A stretch of 64,000 nucleotides of DNA from Streptococcus suis (GTDB lineage Bacteria; Bacillota; Bacilli; Lactobacillales; Streptococcaceae), in NCBI RefSeq assembly GCF_016775005.1, contig NZ_JAEUXI010000004.1:62001-126000 (forward strand), in the 5' to 3' direction. Shown piece by piece: positions 55,458 to 64,000 of this stretch. The notes beneath the pieces are model-generated. The model worked only from the letters and a program-made list of their open reading frames with translations. It searched no databases and was not told the origin of the DNA. Positions within the stretch are counted from its first letter, which is position 1, and every line of letters begins with the position of its first letter. A program made the translations under genes and the position numbers.

Positions 55458-56855
55458 TTATCTTGGCAATTTCACTTCAAAAACAGTTCCTTTTGGTTGG
55501 TTGTTTTTTACTTGAATATCGCCATTTAAAGACTGTACAATTTGTTTGGCGAGAGATAAGCCCAATCCAAACCCACCTTTTTGGCGTGTACGCGCCTTAT
55601 CAACTCGATAAAAACGATCAAAGATTTTCTTCTTATCTTCTGCACTAATACCGATTCCATTATCAGAGACAAGCAAGTGTAGATTGCGGTCTTTAATAAA
55701 GACTGTCAATTCAATCTTCCCATCTTCATCGGAATATTTCATGGCATTATCAAATAAAATGGTCATCAGTTGTTTTAAAAGAACCTTATCCGTTTTCACC
55801 AATTGATGAACATGATTGGTAACGGTCAATTCCTTGCCATTTTCTTCAGCAATAATGCCATAATTTTCAAAAACATCTTCAAAAAATTCTGGACCAACTT
55901 CAGTTAAATCAGGCTTCAGACCATCTTCCCTACGCGCAAGATTGAGTAAATTTGTTGTCAATAGGCGCATATTTCGTACTTCTTCCAAACTGGAGGCAAT
56001 ATTTTCACTACTCTCTAGAATGGTTGCCTCTGGATGACGGAAAAGACTTTCCAAGCGATTCTGCAACACAGCCAAGGGTGTACGTAATTCATGGCTAGCA
56101 TTTTCCACAAAATCCTTCTGCTTTTGAAAGCTAATCAAAATAGGACGCATGCTCAGATTGGCTAGATAAAAACTAGCAAATATCGAAATTAACCAGAAAC
56201 TGATCATCACAACCACTACTGTTGTTTCATAGGATGCAATCGAAGACTTGATTTGACTCGTATTGAATAAAATCGTCGCATACTCCACTCCTAAATCGGA
56301 ATAGGCCGCATAGGTTGAACTGTCCAATTGAATCGTCATCGTCCGATAGTACTCCACATCCTCAAATGCCGTAGTCACTTCTATTTCTTCGATCTGATTC
56401 AAATCCTTGGTATTCAGTGAAACATCAGCAAGACCTGAGACATCATCAACCGCATTCAAACGATTACCTTCTCCATCAAAAAGAATGATATGGTAATTGG
56501 TATTGAGACGAATTTTTGTCTGTGGCTGATAGGGAGGCATAAAATTCTGCTTTGAAGAAGAACTAGTCGTTTCAAATGACTCCGTCTCTGATGAGGTAGT
56601 CGATTCTTGATTGGATTGCTCAAAGACCACATCGACATCCGGTGAAAGCCCCCTCGCCATGGCAAATCCCATAATCATGCCAGGGTCACTGGCAATTAGT
56701 TGAAAATTTTCATCTGATGAGCGATACATGGTCGCGCGCATGACTTGGAAAATCATGATGGTCATCGAGACAAAAATCAATGTAAAAACAGCAAAATAAC
56801 GGATAAAATACGAAAAATTATCCGTTGAAAAAAGTTTTTTTGATTTAGTCAACAT
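55458..56855 (-). CDS. ciaH: Sensor histidine kinase CiaH
   Basis: 465 aa. First membrane segment at about residues 17-38, an outside sensor region to about 200, second membrane segment [19 protein letters not shown], then the H-box [18 protein letters not shown] with the phosphorylated His, N-box [13 protein letters not shown] and G-boxes DNGIGI and GGFGLGLSL. Partner of CiaR, 11-base gene overlap. In streptococci the pair controls competence, beta-lactam tolerance and cell wall stress. The outside part contains a Ser/Thr-rich stretch ([17 protein letters not shown]). Confidence 0.95.
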   Translation of the reverse strand: MLTKSKKLFSTDNFSYFIRYFAVFTLIFVSMTIMIFQVMRATMYRSSDENFQLIASDPGMIMGFAMARGLSPDVDVVFEQSNQESTTSSETESFETTSSSSKQNFMPPYQPQTKIRLNTNYHIILFDGEGNRLNAVDDVSGLADVSLNTKDLNQIEEIEVTTAFEDVEYYRTMTIQLDSSTYAAYSDLGVEYATILFNTSQIKSSIASYETTVVVVMISFWLISIFASFYLANLSMRPILISFQKQKDFVENASHELRTPLAVLQNRLESLFRHPEATILESSENIASSLEEVRNMRLLTTNLLNLARREDGLKPDLTEVGPEFFEDVFENYGIIAEENGKELTVTNHVHQLVKTDKVLLKQLMTILFDNAMKYSDEDGKIELTVFIKDRNLHLLVSDNGIGISAEDKKKIFDRFYRVDKARTRQKGGFGLGLSLAKQIVQSLNGDIQVKNNQPKGTVFEVKLPR

Positions 56856-57519
56856 TTTTCAAAATGTAACCAACACTTCGGAGAGTCTGTAGATTCTCAC
56901 CAAATGCTGAACCTTTCAATTTTTTACGAATTTTCGACACATATACTTCGACAACTGAGATGGTTGTGTCACTATCGAATCCCCAAATACGGTCAAAAAT
57001 TTGTGTTTTTGGTAAGATAACGTTTTGATTTTGCAAGAAATAGACCAATAAATCAAACTCCTTCCCTAGAAGTTCAACCTCTTTCCCATCTACATGCGTA
57101 GAATTGGTCGCAAGATCCACTGTCATATCTCCATAAGTCAGAATGTTTTCGTTAAATTTTCCAGAGCGTTTTAGCAAGGCTTGAATCCGCATTTTTAGCT
57201 CTTCTAAGTAGAATGGTTTTGTCAGATAATCATCTGCCCCCAATTCAAAACCATGTCCCTTATCATCCAAACTTTCCTTTGCAGTCGTAATCAGTACTGG
57301 AGTCGTCACTCCTTTTTCACGCAGTTCTTTCAAGACTTGGAAACCATCTTTTTCTGGTAACATCAAGTCAAGGAGAATTAAATCGTAAACACCTGATTCG
57401 GCTTCATACAAGCCTTCATCACCATCAAAAACTTGCATCACATCTGCAAAATCATCTAAAAAATCAAATACTGAATTAGATAAACTAAGATCGTCCTCTA
57501 CAAGCAAAATCTTTATCAT
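56845..57519 (-). CDS. ciaR: Response regulator CiaR
   Basis: 224-aa OmpR-type regulator. Receiver Asp in [14 protein letters not shown] (about residue 51), Lys in DDYLTKPF, and winged helix with [13 protein letters not shown] and [15 protein letters not shown]. The frame extends to 57576, but MIKILLVED at 57519, preceded by AAGGGGAAAAGGT, is the normal start. Own extended -10 at 57603-57611; the CiaR-type site at 58191-58207 upstream of two small genes suggests read-through and positive feedback. Confidence 0.96.
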   Translation of the reverse strand: MIKILLVEDDLSLSNSVFDFLDDFADVMQVFDGDEGLYEAESGVYDLILLDLMLPEKDGFQVLKELREKGVTTPVLITTAKESLDDKGHGFELGADDYLTKPFYLEELKMRIQALLKRSGKFNENILTYGDMTVDLATNSTHVDGKEVELLGKEFDLLVYFLQNQNVILPKTQIFDRIWGFDSDTTISVVEVYVSKIRKKLKGSAFGENLQTLRSVGYILKNVD

Positions 57520-57602
57520 ACCTTTTCCCCTTTGTATAATCCGTTCAATCAACTTTGAGTTGGTTGGCTTCAACATTGTGATTGGAATTATTGTGCCAAT
57601 TC

Positions 57603-57611
57603 ATTATATCA
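57603..57611 (-). promoter_or_regulatory. Extended -10 promoter of ciaRH
   Basis: Minus-strand TGATATAAT, 84 bases before the ciaR ATG; no TTTAAG repeat next to this box. Confidence 0.6.
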
Positions 57612-57640
57612 TGGAATTGACATTTCATAAATAGATTTAC

Positions 57641-57994
57641 TTACTGATTACTGCTTTCAATCTGGGCCTTGATTTCCTGGTTTTTTTCTTTTAAAGCATT
57701 TACTGCATCGGAAGAATTAGGGTTGGTTGTTGTGGATGATGCTGTCACCCCACTTGTCACATCTGGTGGAGTCATACCTCTTCCAGCACGATCCGGAGGT
57801 ATCATCCCTTGCTCTGTTCCAGTTGGTGGAACAGTTCCTTGTTGCAATGCTTGGTTAGCCAAGGCTGATTGGGCAGTTGCAGTTGACAGTTTCCCAATAC
57901 CCATTCCACCGGCAAAGCCAGCTGTCAAACTTGCAATCGCAACAGTAGCTAACAATGTTTTCGGATGAGCCTTGGCTTTTTCAATGATTGACAT
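57641..57994 (-). CDS. Small membrane-anchored Pro-rich protein upstream of ciaRH
   Basis: 117 aa, not recognised. A basic N-terminus (MSIIEKAKAHPKT) is followed by one hydrophobic segment LLATVAIASLTAGFAGGMGIG and then an exported, low-complexity part with imperfect repeats GTVPPTG / GMIPPDR / GMTPPDV, a Ser/Thr stretch, and a helical end ALKEKNQEIKAQIESS. No lipobox. It follows a 42-aa gene by 20 bases in the same orientation. Both lie behind a CiaR-type promoter, so a role in the CiaRH envelope stress response is inferred. Confidence 0.72.
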   Translation of the reverse strand: MSIIEKAKAHPKTLLATVAIASLTAGFAGGMGIGKLSTATAQSALANQALQQGTVPPTGTEQGMIPPDRAGRGMTPPDVTSGVTASSTTTNPNSSDAVNALKEKNQEIKAQIESSNQ

Positions 57995-58014
57995 GAATGA
58001 GTATACCTCTTTTC

Positions 58015-58143
58015 TTATGAATATAGTTGACCAAAAAAGTCGGCTAAGCTTGGATGAGTGATGATAAAAAGAGCTACTAAGAGAAATTTACATCCTGATA
58101 AAAGCAGGAAGGCACGAATATAATTTGATTTTAGTTGTTGCAT
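58015..58143 (-). CDS. 42-aa small membrane protein behind a CiaR-type promoter
   Basis: The ATG at 58141-58143 is preceded by AAAGGAGATGA at good spacing and the frame ends in TAA at 58015, 42 codons. The peptide has a basic start (MQQLKSNYIR), one hydrophobic segment AFLLLSGCKFLLVALFII, and a short tail THPSLADFFGQLYS. Conserved family unknown to me. Promoter, ribosome site and compact frame support a real small gene; co-transcribed with the 117-aa gene. Confidence 0.65.
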   Translation of the reverse strand: MQQLKSNYIRAFLLLSGCKFLLVALFIITHPSLADFFGQLYS

Positions 58144-58174
58144 TTTGTCATCTCCTTTCTTTGCTTATGGGAAA

Positions 58175-58207
58175 ATTATACTGCCCTTAACTTAAATCAA
58201 TCTAAAA
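58175..58207 (-). promoter_or_regulatory. CiaR-type activated promoter
   Basis: Minus strand: TTTTAG-ATTGA-TTTAAG (58191-58207), exactly 10 bases, then -10 TATAAT (58175-58180). The known CiaR site is TTTAAG-N5-TTTAAG about 10 bases before the -10; one hexamer base differs. Confidence 0.72.
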
Positions 58208-58217
58208 TTATTGGTAA

Positions 58218-58241
58218 AAAAAGAGCCTTTCGGCTCTTTTT
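58218..58241 (-). terminator. Terminator of the pst-phoU operon
   Basis: AAAAAGAGCC-TTTC-GGCTCTTTTT, overlapping the phoU stop codon, with U-run on the minus strand. Confidence 0.87.
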
Positions 58242-58896
58242 AAAGTTCAGTAATATGACCTGTTTTAAGGTAAACAACCCATTCACAGATATTTTTAGCA
58301 TAGTCTCCAATACGTTCCAAATACGAAATCACTTGGAAATAATCTCGACCAGCAATCAACGCATCCGGATTCTTCTTGATTTCTTCTGTTGCCAAATCAC
58401 GAATACGATCATAGTGAGCATTGATCAATTCATCATGAGCAGCAATTTCATAAGCTTGCTCCACATCAGCATCGTTCAAGTACAAATCAAGCGCTGCTTC
58501 TACCAATTTACGAGCTTCGCGCCCCATTTTATTGATTTCTTCCTCAACAATCTGGCTGCGTACTTCGCCCTTCATACGAATAGTCGCCTCTGCAATCGAC
58601 ACCGCATGGTCGCCCATACGCTCCATGTCGCTGGTTGCCTTCAAAACGGTGATAACTGTACGAAGGTCAGTTGATACAGGTTGCTGAAGGGCAATAATCT
58701 CAAGTGATTTCTTCTCCAACTTGATTTCAAACTCGTTGATTTTCTTGTCAGCTTCGATGACTTCTTTTGCCAATTCACGGTCATGAGTGATAAAAGCGCG
58801 GACGGCATTGTTGATCTGTACAACCACTTCATTGCCCATTGCATAGAATTGATTGTGCAATTTGTCCAATTCGGTTTCAAATTGTGTTCTTAACAT
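58240..58896 (-). CDS. phoU: Phosphate transport regulator PhoU
   Basis: 218 aa, two three-helix PhoU repeats. Metal-binding type motifs are present: TSDMERMGDHAVSIAE (about residues 88-103) and SYLERIGDYAKNICEW (near 190-205). Modulates Pst uptake and the phosphate two-component system. Last gene of the pst operon; its stop lies within the terminator. Confidence 0.93.
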   Translation of the reverse strand: MLRTQFETELDKLHNQFYAMGNEVVVQINNAVRAFITHDRELAKEVIEADKKINEFEIKLEKKSLEIIALQQPVSTDLRTVITVLKATSDMERMGDHAVSIAEATIRMKGEVRSQIVEEEINKMGREARKLVEAALDLYLNDADVEQAYEIAAHDELINAHYDRIRDLATEEIKKNPDALIAGRDYFQVISYLERIGDYAKNICEWVVYLKTGHITEL

Positions 58897-58940
58897 ATCT
58901 TTTCTCCTTTTTACAGTCCAGTCGGACGCGGAATACAGGC

Positions 58941-59699
58941 TTATCCAAATTTACCTGTGATGTAGTCTTCAGTTTCTTTGTGGGCAGGATTCAAGAACAT
59001 TTCCTTGGTTTTGTTGTACTCAATCAAGTCACCATCTAGGAAGAAACCTGTTCGATCTGAAATCCGTGAGGCTTGTTGCATCGAACGTGTTACCAATACC
59101 ATAGTATATTTGTCCTTCAAGCCATACAAGGTATCTTCGATTTTCCCTGCGGAAATTGGGTCAAGAGCTGATGTCGGCTCATCCAAAAGGATAATCTTTG
59201 GACTTGTGGCCAAAACACGAGCTACACAGACACGCTGTTGCTGACCTCCAGATAAACCAATGGCAGAATCATGCAAACGATCTTTCACTTCGTTCCAGAT
59301 GGAAGCACCAATCAAGGATTTCTCAACTGCTTCATCTAAGATAGCCTTATCTTTTACCCCATTAATCCGCAAACCATAGACCACATTCTCATAGATAGAC
59401 ATTGGGAATGGGTTTGGCTGCTGGAAAACCATCCCAATTTCCTTACGGAGATCAACTGTATCCGTACGTGGGCTATAAATATTTTTGCCGTTGTAGTCAA
59501 TGGCGCCTGTCAAGGTCACTTCTGGGTTCAAATCACCCATGCGGTTAATGGAACGCAATAGAGTCGATTTTCCTGAACCAGAAGGACCAATCAAGGCAGT
59601 GATTTCATTTGGATAAAACTCCATAGAAACGTTGTTTAAGGCCTTCTTTTTGTTATAGTAAACAGACAAATCTTTTACTTGTAAAATAGGTGATGTCAT
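58941..59699 (-). CDS. pstB2: Phosphate ABC transporter ATP-binding protein (second)
   Basis: 252 aa. Walker [10 protein letters not shown], signature LSGGQQQR, Walker [13 protein letters not shown]. The switch position, normally His in VTHNMQQ, is Arg here (VTRSMQQ, codon CGT), whereas the neighbouring PstB1 has His. The two PstB proteins may form a heterodimer with one altered site. Located between pstB1 and phoU. Confidence 0.93.
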   Translation of the reverse strand: MTSPILQVKDLSVYYNKKKALNNVSMEFYPNEITALIGPSGSGKSTLLRSINRMGDLNPEVTLTGAIDYNGKNIYSPRTDTVDLRKEIGMVFQQPNPFPMSIYENVVYGLRINGVKDKAILDEAVEKSLIGASIWNEVKDRLHDSAIGLSGGQQQRVCVARVLATSPKIILLDEPTSALDPISAGKIEDTLYGLKDKYTMVLVTRSMQQASRISDRTGFFLDGDLIEYNKTKEMFLNPAHKETEDYITGKFG

Positions 59700-59710
59700 T
59701 TTTTACCTCT

Positions 59711-60514
<804 letters not shown>

Positions 60515-60539
60515 TTTATCTCCTTAACTGATTGACTTC

Positions 60540-61424
60540 TTAGGCAGAGGTCATTTTTGAATGCAATTTCTTACCGATGTAACGGGCAGAAAGGTTAAAT
60601 ATCAAGATAAAGATGAGGAGGATTGCTGCACTACCTGCCGCTACTTCCGTTCCATCAGGAATGGTTCCCTCACTGTTTACTTTCCAGATATGCACTGCCA
60701 GCGTTTCAGACTGACGGAAAATAGAGATCGGACTAGTAACACTGAGTGGGTTCCAGTTTGACCAATCCAGAGCTGGTGCAGATTGACCTGCAGTATAGAT
60801 AAGAGCTGCTGCCTCACCGAAGATACGACCAGAAGCCAAAACAATACCCGTAACGATACCTGGAAGAGCTTCAGGAATTACCACGTGAAGAACTGTTTCC
60901 CAACGAGACAAACCAAGGGCAAGTCCTGCTTCACGTTGCGTGTGGTGAACGTGGCGCAAACTATCTTCAACGTTCCGTGTCATTTGCGGCAAGTTGAAGA
61001 CTGTTAAAGCTAGGGCACCAGATAAAATCGAGAAGCCGTATTCAAATTGCACAACGAAAATCAAGTAACCAAACAAACCAACTACGACAGATGGAAGAGA
61101 AGACAAGATCTCGATACAGGTACGGATAAAGTTTGTCAAAGGACCTTTCTTAGCATATTCTGCCAAGTAGATACCAGCTCCAGTAGAAAGTGGAATTGAA
61201 ATCAACAACGTAACAACCAATAGGAAGAATGAGTTGTAAAGCTGAATCCCAATCCCTCCTCCTGCTTTATAAGAAGAAGATTTGCTTGTTAGGAAAGACC
61301 AACTGATATGTGGTAAACCACGAACCAGAATAAAGAGAATAAGTGCTGTCAAAATGACAACGATAATGCCTGCAATCGAGTAAAGTGTCGCTGTTGCAAG
61401 CTTGTCCATTTTTTTAGCGTGCAT
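60540..61424 (-). CDS. pstA: Phosphate ABC transporter permease PstA
   Basis: 294 aa, six membrane segments. The inner-membrane-transport coupling motif is EAGLALGLSRWETVLHVVIPEALPGI (EAA loop, about residues 168-193). First segment at about 13-36. Its start overlaps the end of pstC by 11 bases. Confidence 0.95.
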   Translation of the reverse strand: MHAKKMDKLATATLYSIAGIIVVILTALILFILVRGLPHISWSFLTSKSSSYKAGGGIGIQLYNSFFLLVVTLLISIPLSTGAGIYLAEYAKKGPLTNFIRTCIEILSSLPSVVVGLFGYLIFVVQFEYGFSILSGALALTVFNLPQMTRNVEDSLRHVHHTQREAGLALGLSRWETVLHVVIPEALPGIVTGIVLASGRIFGEAAALIYTAGQSAPALDWSNWNPLSVTSPISIFRQSETLAVHIWKVNSEGTIPDGTEVAAGSAAILLIFILIFNLSARYIGKKLHSKMTSA

Positions 61425-62331
61425 AGTTTTTCTTACCCTCTCTTGTAATAAATTTCATAACCATATTGAATACCAGACTCATCACCAAGAGTACCAAGGC
61501 AAGAGACCAAAGAACGTTGTTTTGAACTGTACCCATGACAGTGTTACCAATACCCATTGTCAAAACAGATGTTAGGGTCGCCGCAGGGGTTGTCAATGAC
61601 GTCGGGATCACAGCCGAGTTCCCCACCACCATTTGAATAGCCAAAGCTTCACCAAAGGCACGAGCCATACCAAAGATAACTGCTGTAAAAATACCTGGTT
61701 TGGCAGCGTTTAGGATAACCCGCCAAATTGTTTGCCAGCGAGTTGCTCCCATAGCCAAACTAGCTTCACGATAGTGACGTGGTACTGCACGCAAACTATC
61801 AACTGTCATAAAGGTTACTGTCGGCAAAATCATAACAAAGAGTACGAATACACCTGACAAGATACCAAAACCAGTTCCACCAAAGATAGAACGAACGAAT
61901 GGCACGACGATTTGCAAGCCAATAAACCCATAAACAACAGATGGAATCCCTACAAGCAATTCAATAACTGGCTGTAGAATCTTTGCTCCATGTTTGGGTG
62001 AAATTTCTGTCATAAAGACAGCTGCACCAATTGCAATCGGTGTAGCAATAACTGCCGAAAGAATGGTAACGATGAAGGAACCTGAAATCATTGGGAGGGC
62101 ACCAAAGATCTTGGAACTTGGTTCCCATTTTGTGCCAAATAAGAAGTCTGTAATGCTCACGCCATCCACAAAGAAAGTGGATAGACCACGTTGTGCAACG
62201 AAGAGCAAAATCATTGCAACGATAAACACAATAAGTGATAAGCAAAGGAAGGTGAGAACCTTACCAAATTTCTCTAAGCGAGAGTTTTTAGAAGGCGAAC
62301 TCAATTCTTTTGCAAGTTTTTGATTGTTCAT
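61414..62331 (-). CDS. pstC: Phosphate ABC transporter permease PstC
   Basis: 305 aa with six membrane segments and the EAA loop EASLAMGATRWQTIWRVILNAAKPGI (about residues 190-215). Partner of PstA; starts two bases after the pstS stop codon. N-terminal tail is cytoplasmic and basic. Confidence 0.95.
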   Translation of the reverse strand: MNNQKLAKELSSPSKNSRLEKFGKVLTFLCLSLIVFIVAMILLFVAQRGLSTFFVDGVSITDFLFGTKWEPSSKIFGALPMISGSFIVTILSAVIATPIAIGAAVFMTEISPKHGAKILQPVIELLVGIPSVVYGFIGLQIVVPFVRSIFGGTGFGILSGVFVLFVMILPTVTFMTVDSLRAVPRHYREASLAMGATRWQTIWRVILNAAKPGIFTAVIFGMARAFGEALAIQMVVGNSAVIPTSLTTPAATLTSVLTMGIGNTVMGTVQNNVLWSLALVLLVMSLVFNMVMKFITREGKKNYAR

Positions 62332-62333
62332 TT

Positions 62334-63203
62334 CTACTCCTTAACTGTGACTGTACCATCAACAGATTTCTCTACCTTCATATCATGTATAGAGATGTAT
62401 CCCATACTCTCAACGATACCATACTGCACTTCATCCGACATCATGTAATCCAAGAACTCTTTAGTCAAGTCCGTAGGTTCACCCTTGGTGTACATGTGCT
62501 CGTATGACCAGATTGGCCAATCATTGGTTGTAACACTTTCAGTGGTTGGTTCAAATCCGTTTAATTTAATGGTTTGAACGCTGTCATCAACATATGCAAA
62601 TGATAGATAGGAAATTGCTCCTGGCGTTTGACTAACGATGGATTTTACCATCCCGTTTGAATCTTGTTCCTGACTTTGAATAGCAGATTCACCATTCATG
62701 ATAATGTTGTCAAATGTCGCGCGCGATCCTGAACTTGCTGCCCGGTTGATAATGGAAATCTCCAAATCCTTTCCACCGAGTTCCTTCCAGTTAGTAATCT
62801 CACCTGTGAAGATTTTACGCAACTCCTCAGTCGTCAAATCATCAACAGTTACTTCTTCGTTGACAATTACAGCAAGACCTGCAACAGCGACTTGGTGATC
62901 TACTAAAGCAGTGGCATCAATACCATCTTTCTCTTCTGCAAATACGTCAGAGTTACCAATCTGTACAGCTCCTGACTGCACCTGTGAAAGTCCAGTACCC
63001 GAACCACCACCTTGGACATTGACAGACTTACCAAGATTAGTTGAGCCAAATTCATCTGCTGCAGCTTCTACCAAGGGTTGCAAGGCAGTTGAGCCAACTG
63101 CAGTAATGGATTCACCTCGGTCAATCCAAGCTGAACAGGCAGACAATGAGAGACTTGCTGTCAATAAGAGAGCAGCAAGACCAAGCTTATGCTTTTTTTT
63201 CAT
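62334..63203 (-). CDS. pstS: Phosphate-binding lipoprotein PstS
   Basis: 289 aa. Lipobox LSAC with Cys 23, then [22 protein letters not shown] and [27 protein letters not shown], the phosphate-contact loops; a third, [12 protein letters not shown], carries the Arg/Ser ligands. Captures phosphate on the outer face of the membrane. First gene of pstSCAB1B2-phoU. The AT-rich leader (63204-63339) has TGTAAAAT-type repeats that could be a Pho-type box, not certain. Confidence 0.95.
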   Translation of the reverse strand: MKKKHKLGLAALLLTASLSLSACSAWIDRGESITAVGSTALQPLVEAAADEFGSTNLGKSVNVQGGGSGTGLSQVQSGAVQIGNSDVFAEEKDGIDATALVDHQVAVAGLAVIVNEEVTVDDLTTEELRKIFTGEITNWKELGGKDLEISIINRAASSGSRATFDNIIMNGESAIQSQEQDSNGMVKSIVSQTPGAISYLSFAYVDDSVQTIKLNGFEPTTESVTTNDWPIWSYEHMYTKGEPTDLTKEFLDYMMSDEVQYGIVESMGYISIHDMKVEKSVDGTVTVKE

Positions 63204-63339
63204 TTCTATGTTTCCTTTACATTTTTCAGTGAAAATTTTACTGTAATTTTATTCTATTTTTCAGGTTATTTTACAATAAATTTCCACAAAACCAATATAA
63301 CATATAACCAACTAACATGCAAAATATTTCTGCTCATTC

Positions 63340-64000
63340 TTACGAAAAACGAAGCCCTTTTGGAAAGTTATTTTTAAGGGTTCCTGAGACGATTTTTGCA
63401 AAACCGAGCCCGTTTCCATGAATGACAACTTGGTACCATCCGTTGGGCAATTCTTTAGAGACAGCTAATGGCTGTCCTGCAACATAGTCAACAAAGGATT
63501 CCTGGCTGATTTCGACCCTATTTTTCACCTCATGCGGCAACAATGCAAGCCCCAAAGCAAAAGAAGGTTCAAATCGTTTGGTTTTAAAAACACCTAGATG
63601 CAAACCATTTCTTGCCAGTTTGAGCTTGGACAAATCTGGCAATCCATCTGGTAACAGATACAGATGGTCTCCAAAGACTTGCAAGGTCCCGGTTAGGTCA
63701 ACTGCCAGATGTTTTTTCGCAAAATCCAGCCACAACTGTTTCTGTTCTGGCTTTAGATTTGACTTACTAGCTTTTATTTTCTTTGTTTTTCCTTCTTGAT
63801 CTAATTGGAACTTGGCAACAAATTGTCCCTCTCCCTTAAAGTGATGGGGATACATACGTGCCGTTTCTGGAAAGGAAATCCCTTCCACCATGCCATTGAT
63901 TTTCTCAACGGGAAGCAAACTCAAGGGATATTCTTCTAACAACCAGGCAACCACATCTTCGTTTTCTTCAGGCGCCCAGGTACATGTCGAATAGACCAAT
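63340..64000 (-). CDS. RNA m5C methyltransferase, RsmF/NOL1-NOP2-Sun family (partial)
   Basis: C-terminal 219 residues only; the N-terminus is beyond the window. LVYSTCTWAPEENEDVV is motif IV-type with the catalytic Cys of m5C methyltransferases. The C-terminal part (LQVFGDHLYLLPDGLPDLSKLKLARNGLHLG and GWYQVVIHGNGLGFAKIVSGTLKN) is the RsmF-like RNA-binding extension. Targets 16S rRNA in known homologues. It lies upstream of pstS in the same orientation without a clear terminator. Confidence 0.9.
   Translation of the reverse strand, partial: LVYSTCTWAPEENEDVVAWLLEEYPLSLLPVEKINGMVEGISFPETARMYPHHFKGEGQFVAKFQLDQEGKTKKIKASKSNLKPEQKQLWLDFAKKHLAVDLTGTLQVFGDHLYLLPDGLPDLSKLKLARNGLHLGVFKTKRFEPSFALGLALLPHEVKNRVEISQESFVDYVAGQPLAVSKELPNGWYQVVIHGNGLGFAKIVSGTLKNNFPKGLRFS

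Overview
The window looks like a chromosomal segment of an oral (viridans, Mitis/Sanguinis-type) Streptococcus. Evidence: low GC, AGGAGG-type ribosome sites, TGnTATAAT extended -10 promoters, and several gene blocks whose order matches what I remember of the pneumococcal chromosome (relQ-nadK-rluD-pta; prs2-cysteine desulfurase-DUF1831-DUF4649-rex; srtA-gyrA-ldh; nucleoside salvage operon-coaA-rpsT-ciaRH; pstSCAB1B2-phoU). Protein sequences such as NadK, CoaA and GyrA differ enough from remembered pneumococcal versions that it is probably not S. pneumoniae itself. The species cannot be fixed from the sequence alone. No rRNA, tRNA, IS element, prophage or CRISPR array was seen.

Layout: 1-5 kb has a partial quinone oxidoreductase, a lone ATP-cone protein, oligoendopeptidase F and a dioxygenase/hydrolase pair. 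5-12 kb is the glycerol 3-phosphate locus (glpK, glpO, two small paralogous membrane proteins in the place GlpF would occupy) with an Mga-type regulator and an NADH-oxidase-like flavoprotein. 12-15 kb is asd-ACT protein-dapA, followed by a 50-bp-periodic hairpin array and preceded by the asd small RNA. 15-21 kb holds small accessory genes (DUF1905, AlkD-like, GNAT, DUF5052 lipoprotein, an unrecognised 258-aa protein, a Har-like disulfide reductase, a PrsW-like membrane protease). 21-27 kb has fhs, the CoA/pantothenate operon coaB-coaC-panT and pgm. 27-36 kb has mutY and a long minus-strand operon relQ-nadK-rluD-pta-ABC-ABC-thioesterase. 36-45 kb has CYTH, prs2, cysteine desulfurase, rex, radC, srtA, gyrA and ldh. 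45-54 kb is a nucleoside uptake and salvage operon (methyltransferase-pdp-deoC-cdd-pnrA-ABC) ending in a second hairpin array. 54-58 kb has coaA, rpsT, ciaRH and two small proteins behind a CiaR-type promoter. 58-63 kb is the phosphate transport operon, and the window ends inside an RNA m5C methyltransferase.

Functional links: glp genes, the nucleoside operon and their cre-like sites point to CcpA carbon control. CoA synthesis is represented twice (coaA and coaB-coaC-panT), and both units have a -10 box only six bases before the start codon. ldh, rex, pta and fhs cover redox and one-carbon/acetate metabolism.

The most unusual signal is the pair of 7-hairpin arrays (12.4-12.7 kb and 45.8-46.1 kb, the latter continued by a more diverged block to 46.27 kb). 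All have a module of about 50 bp, a shared linker, and hairpin arms that change together. Each lies directly downstream of a minus-strand operon and begins with that operon's own terminator.
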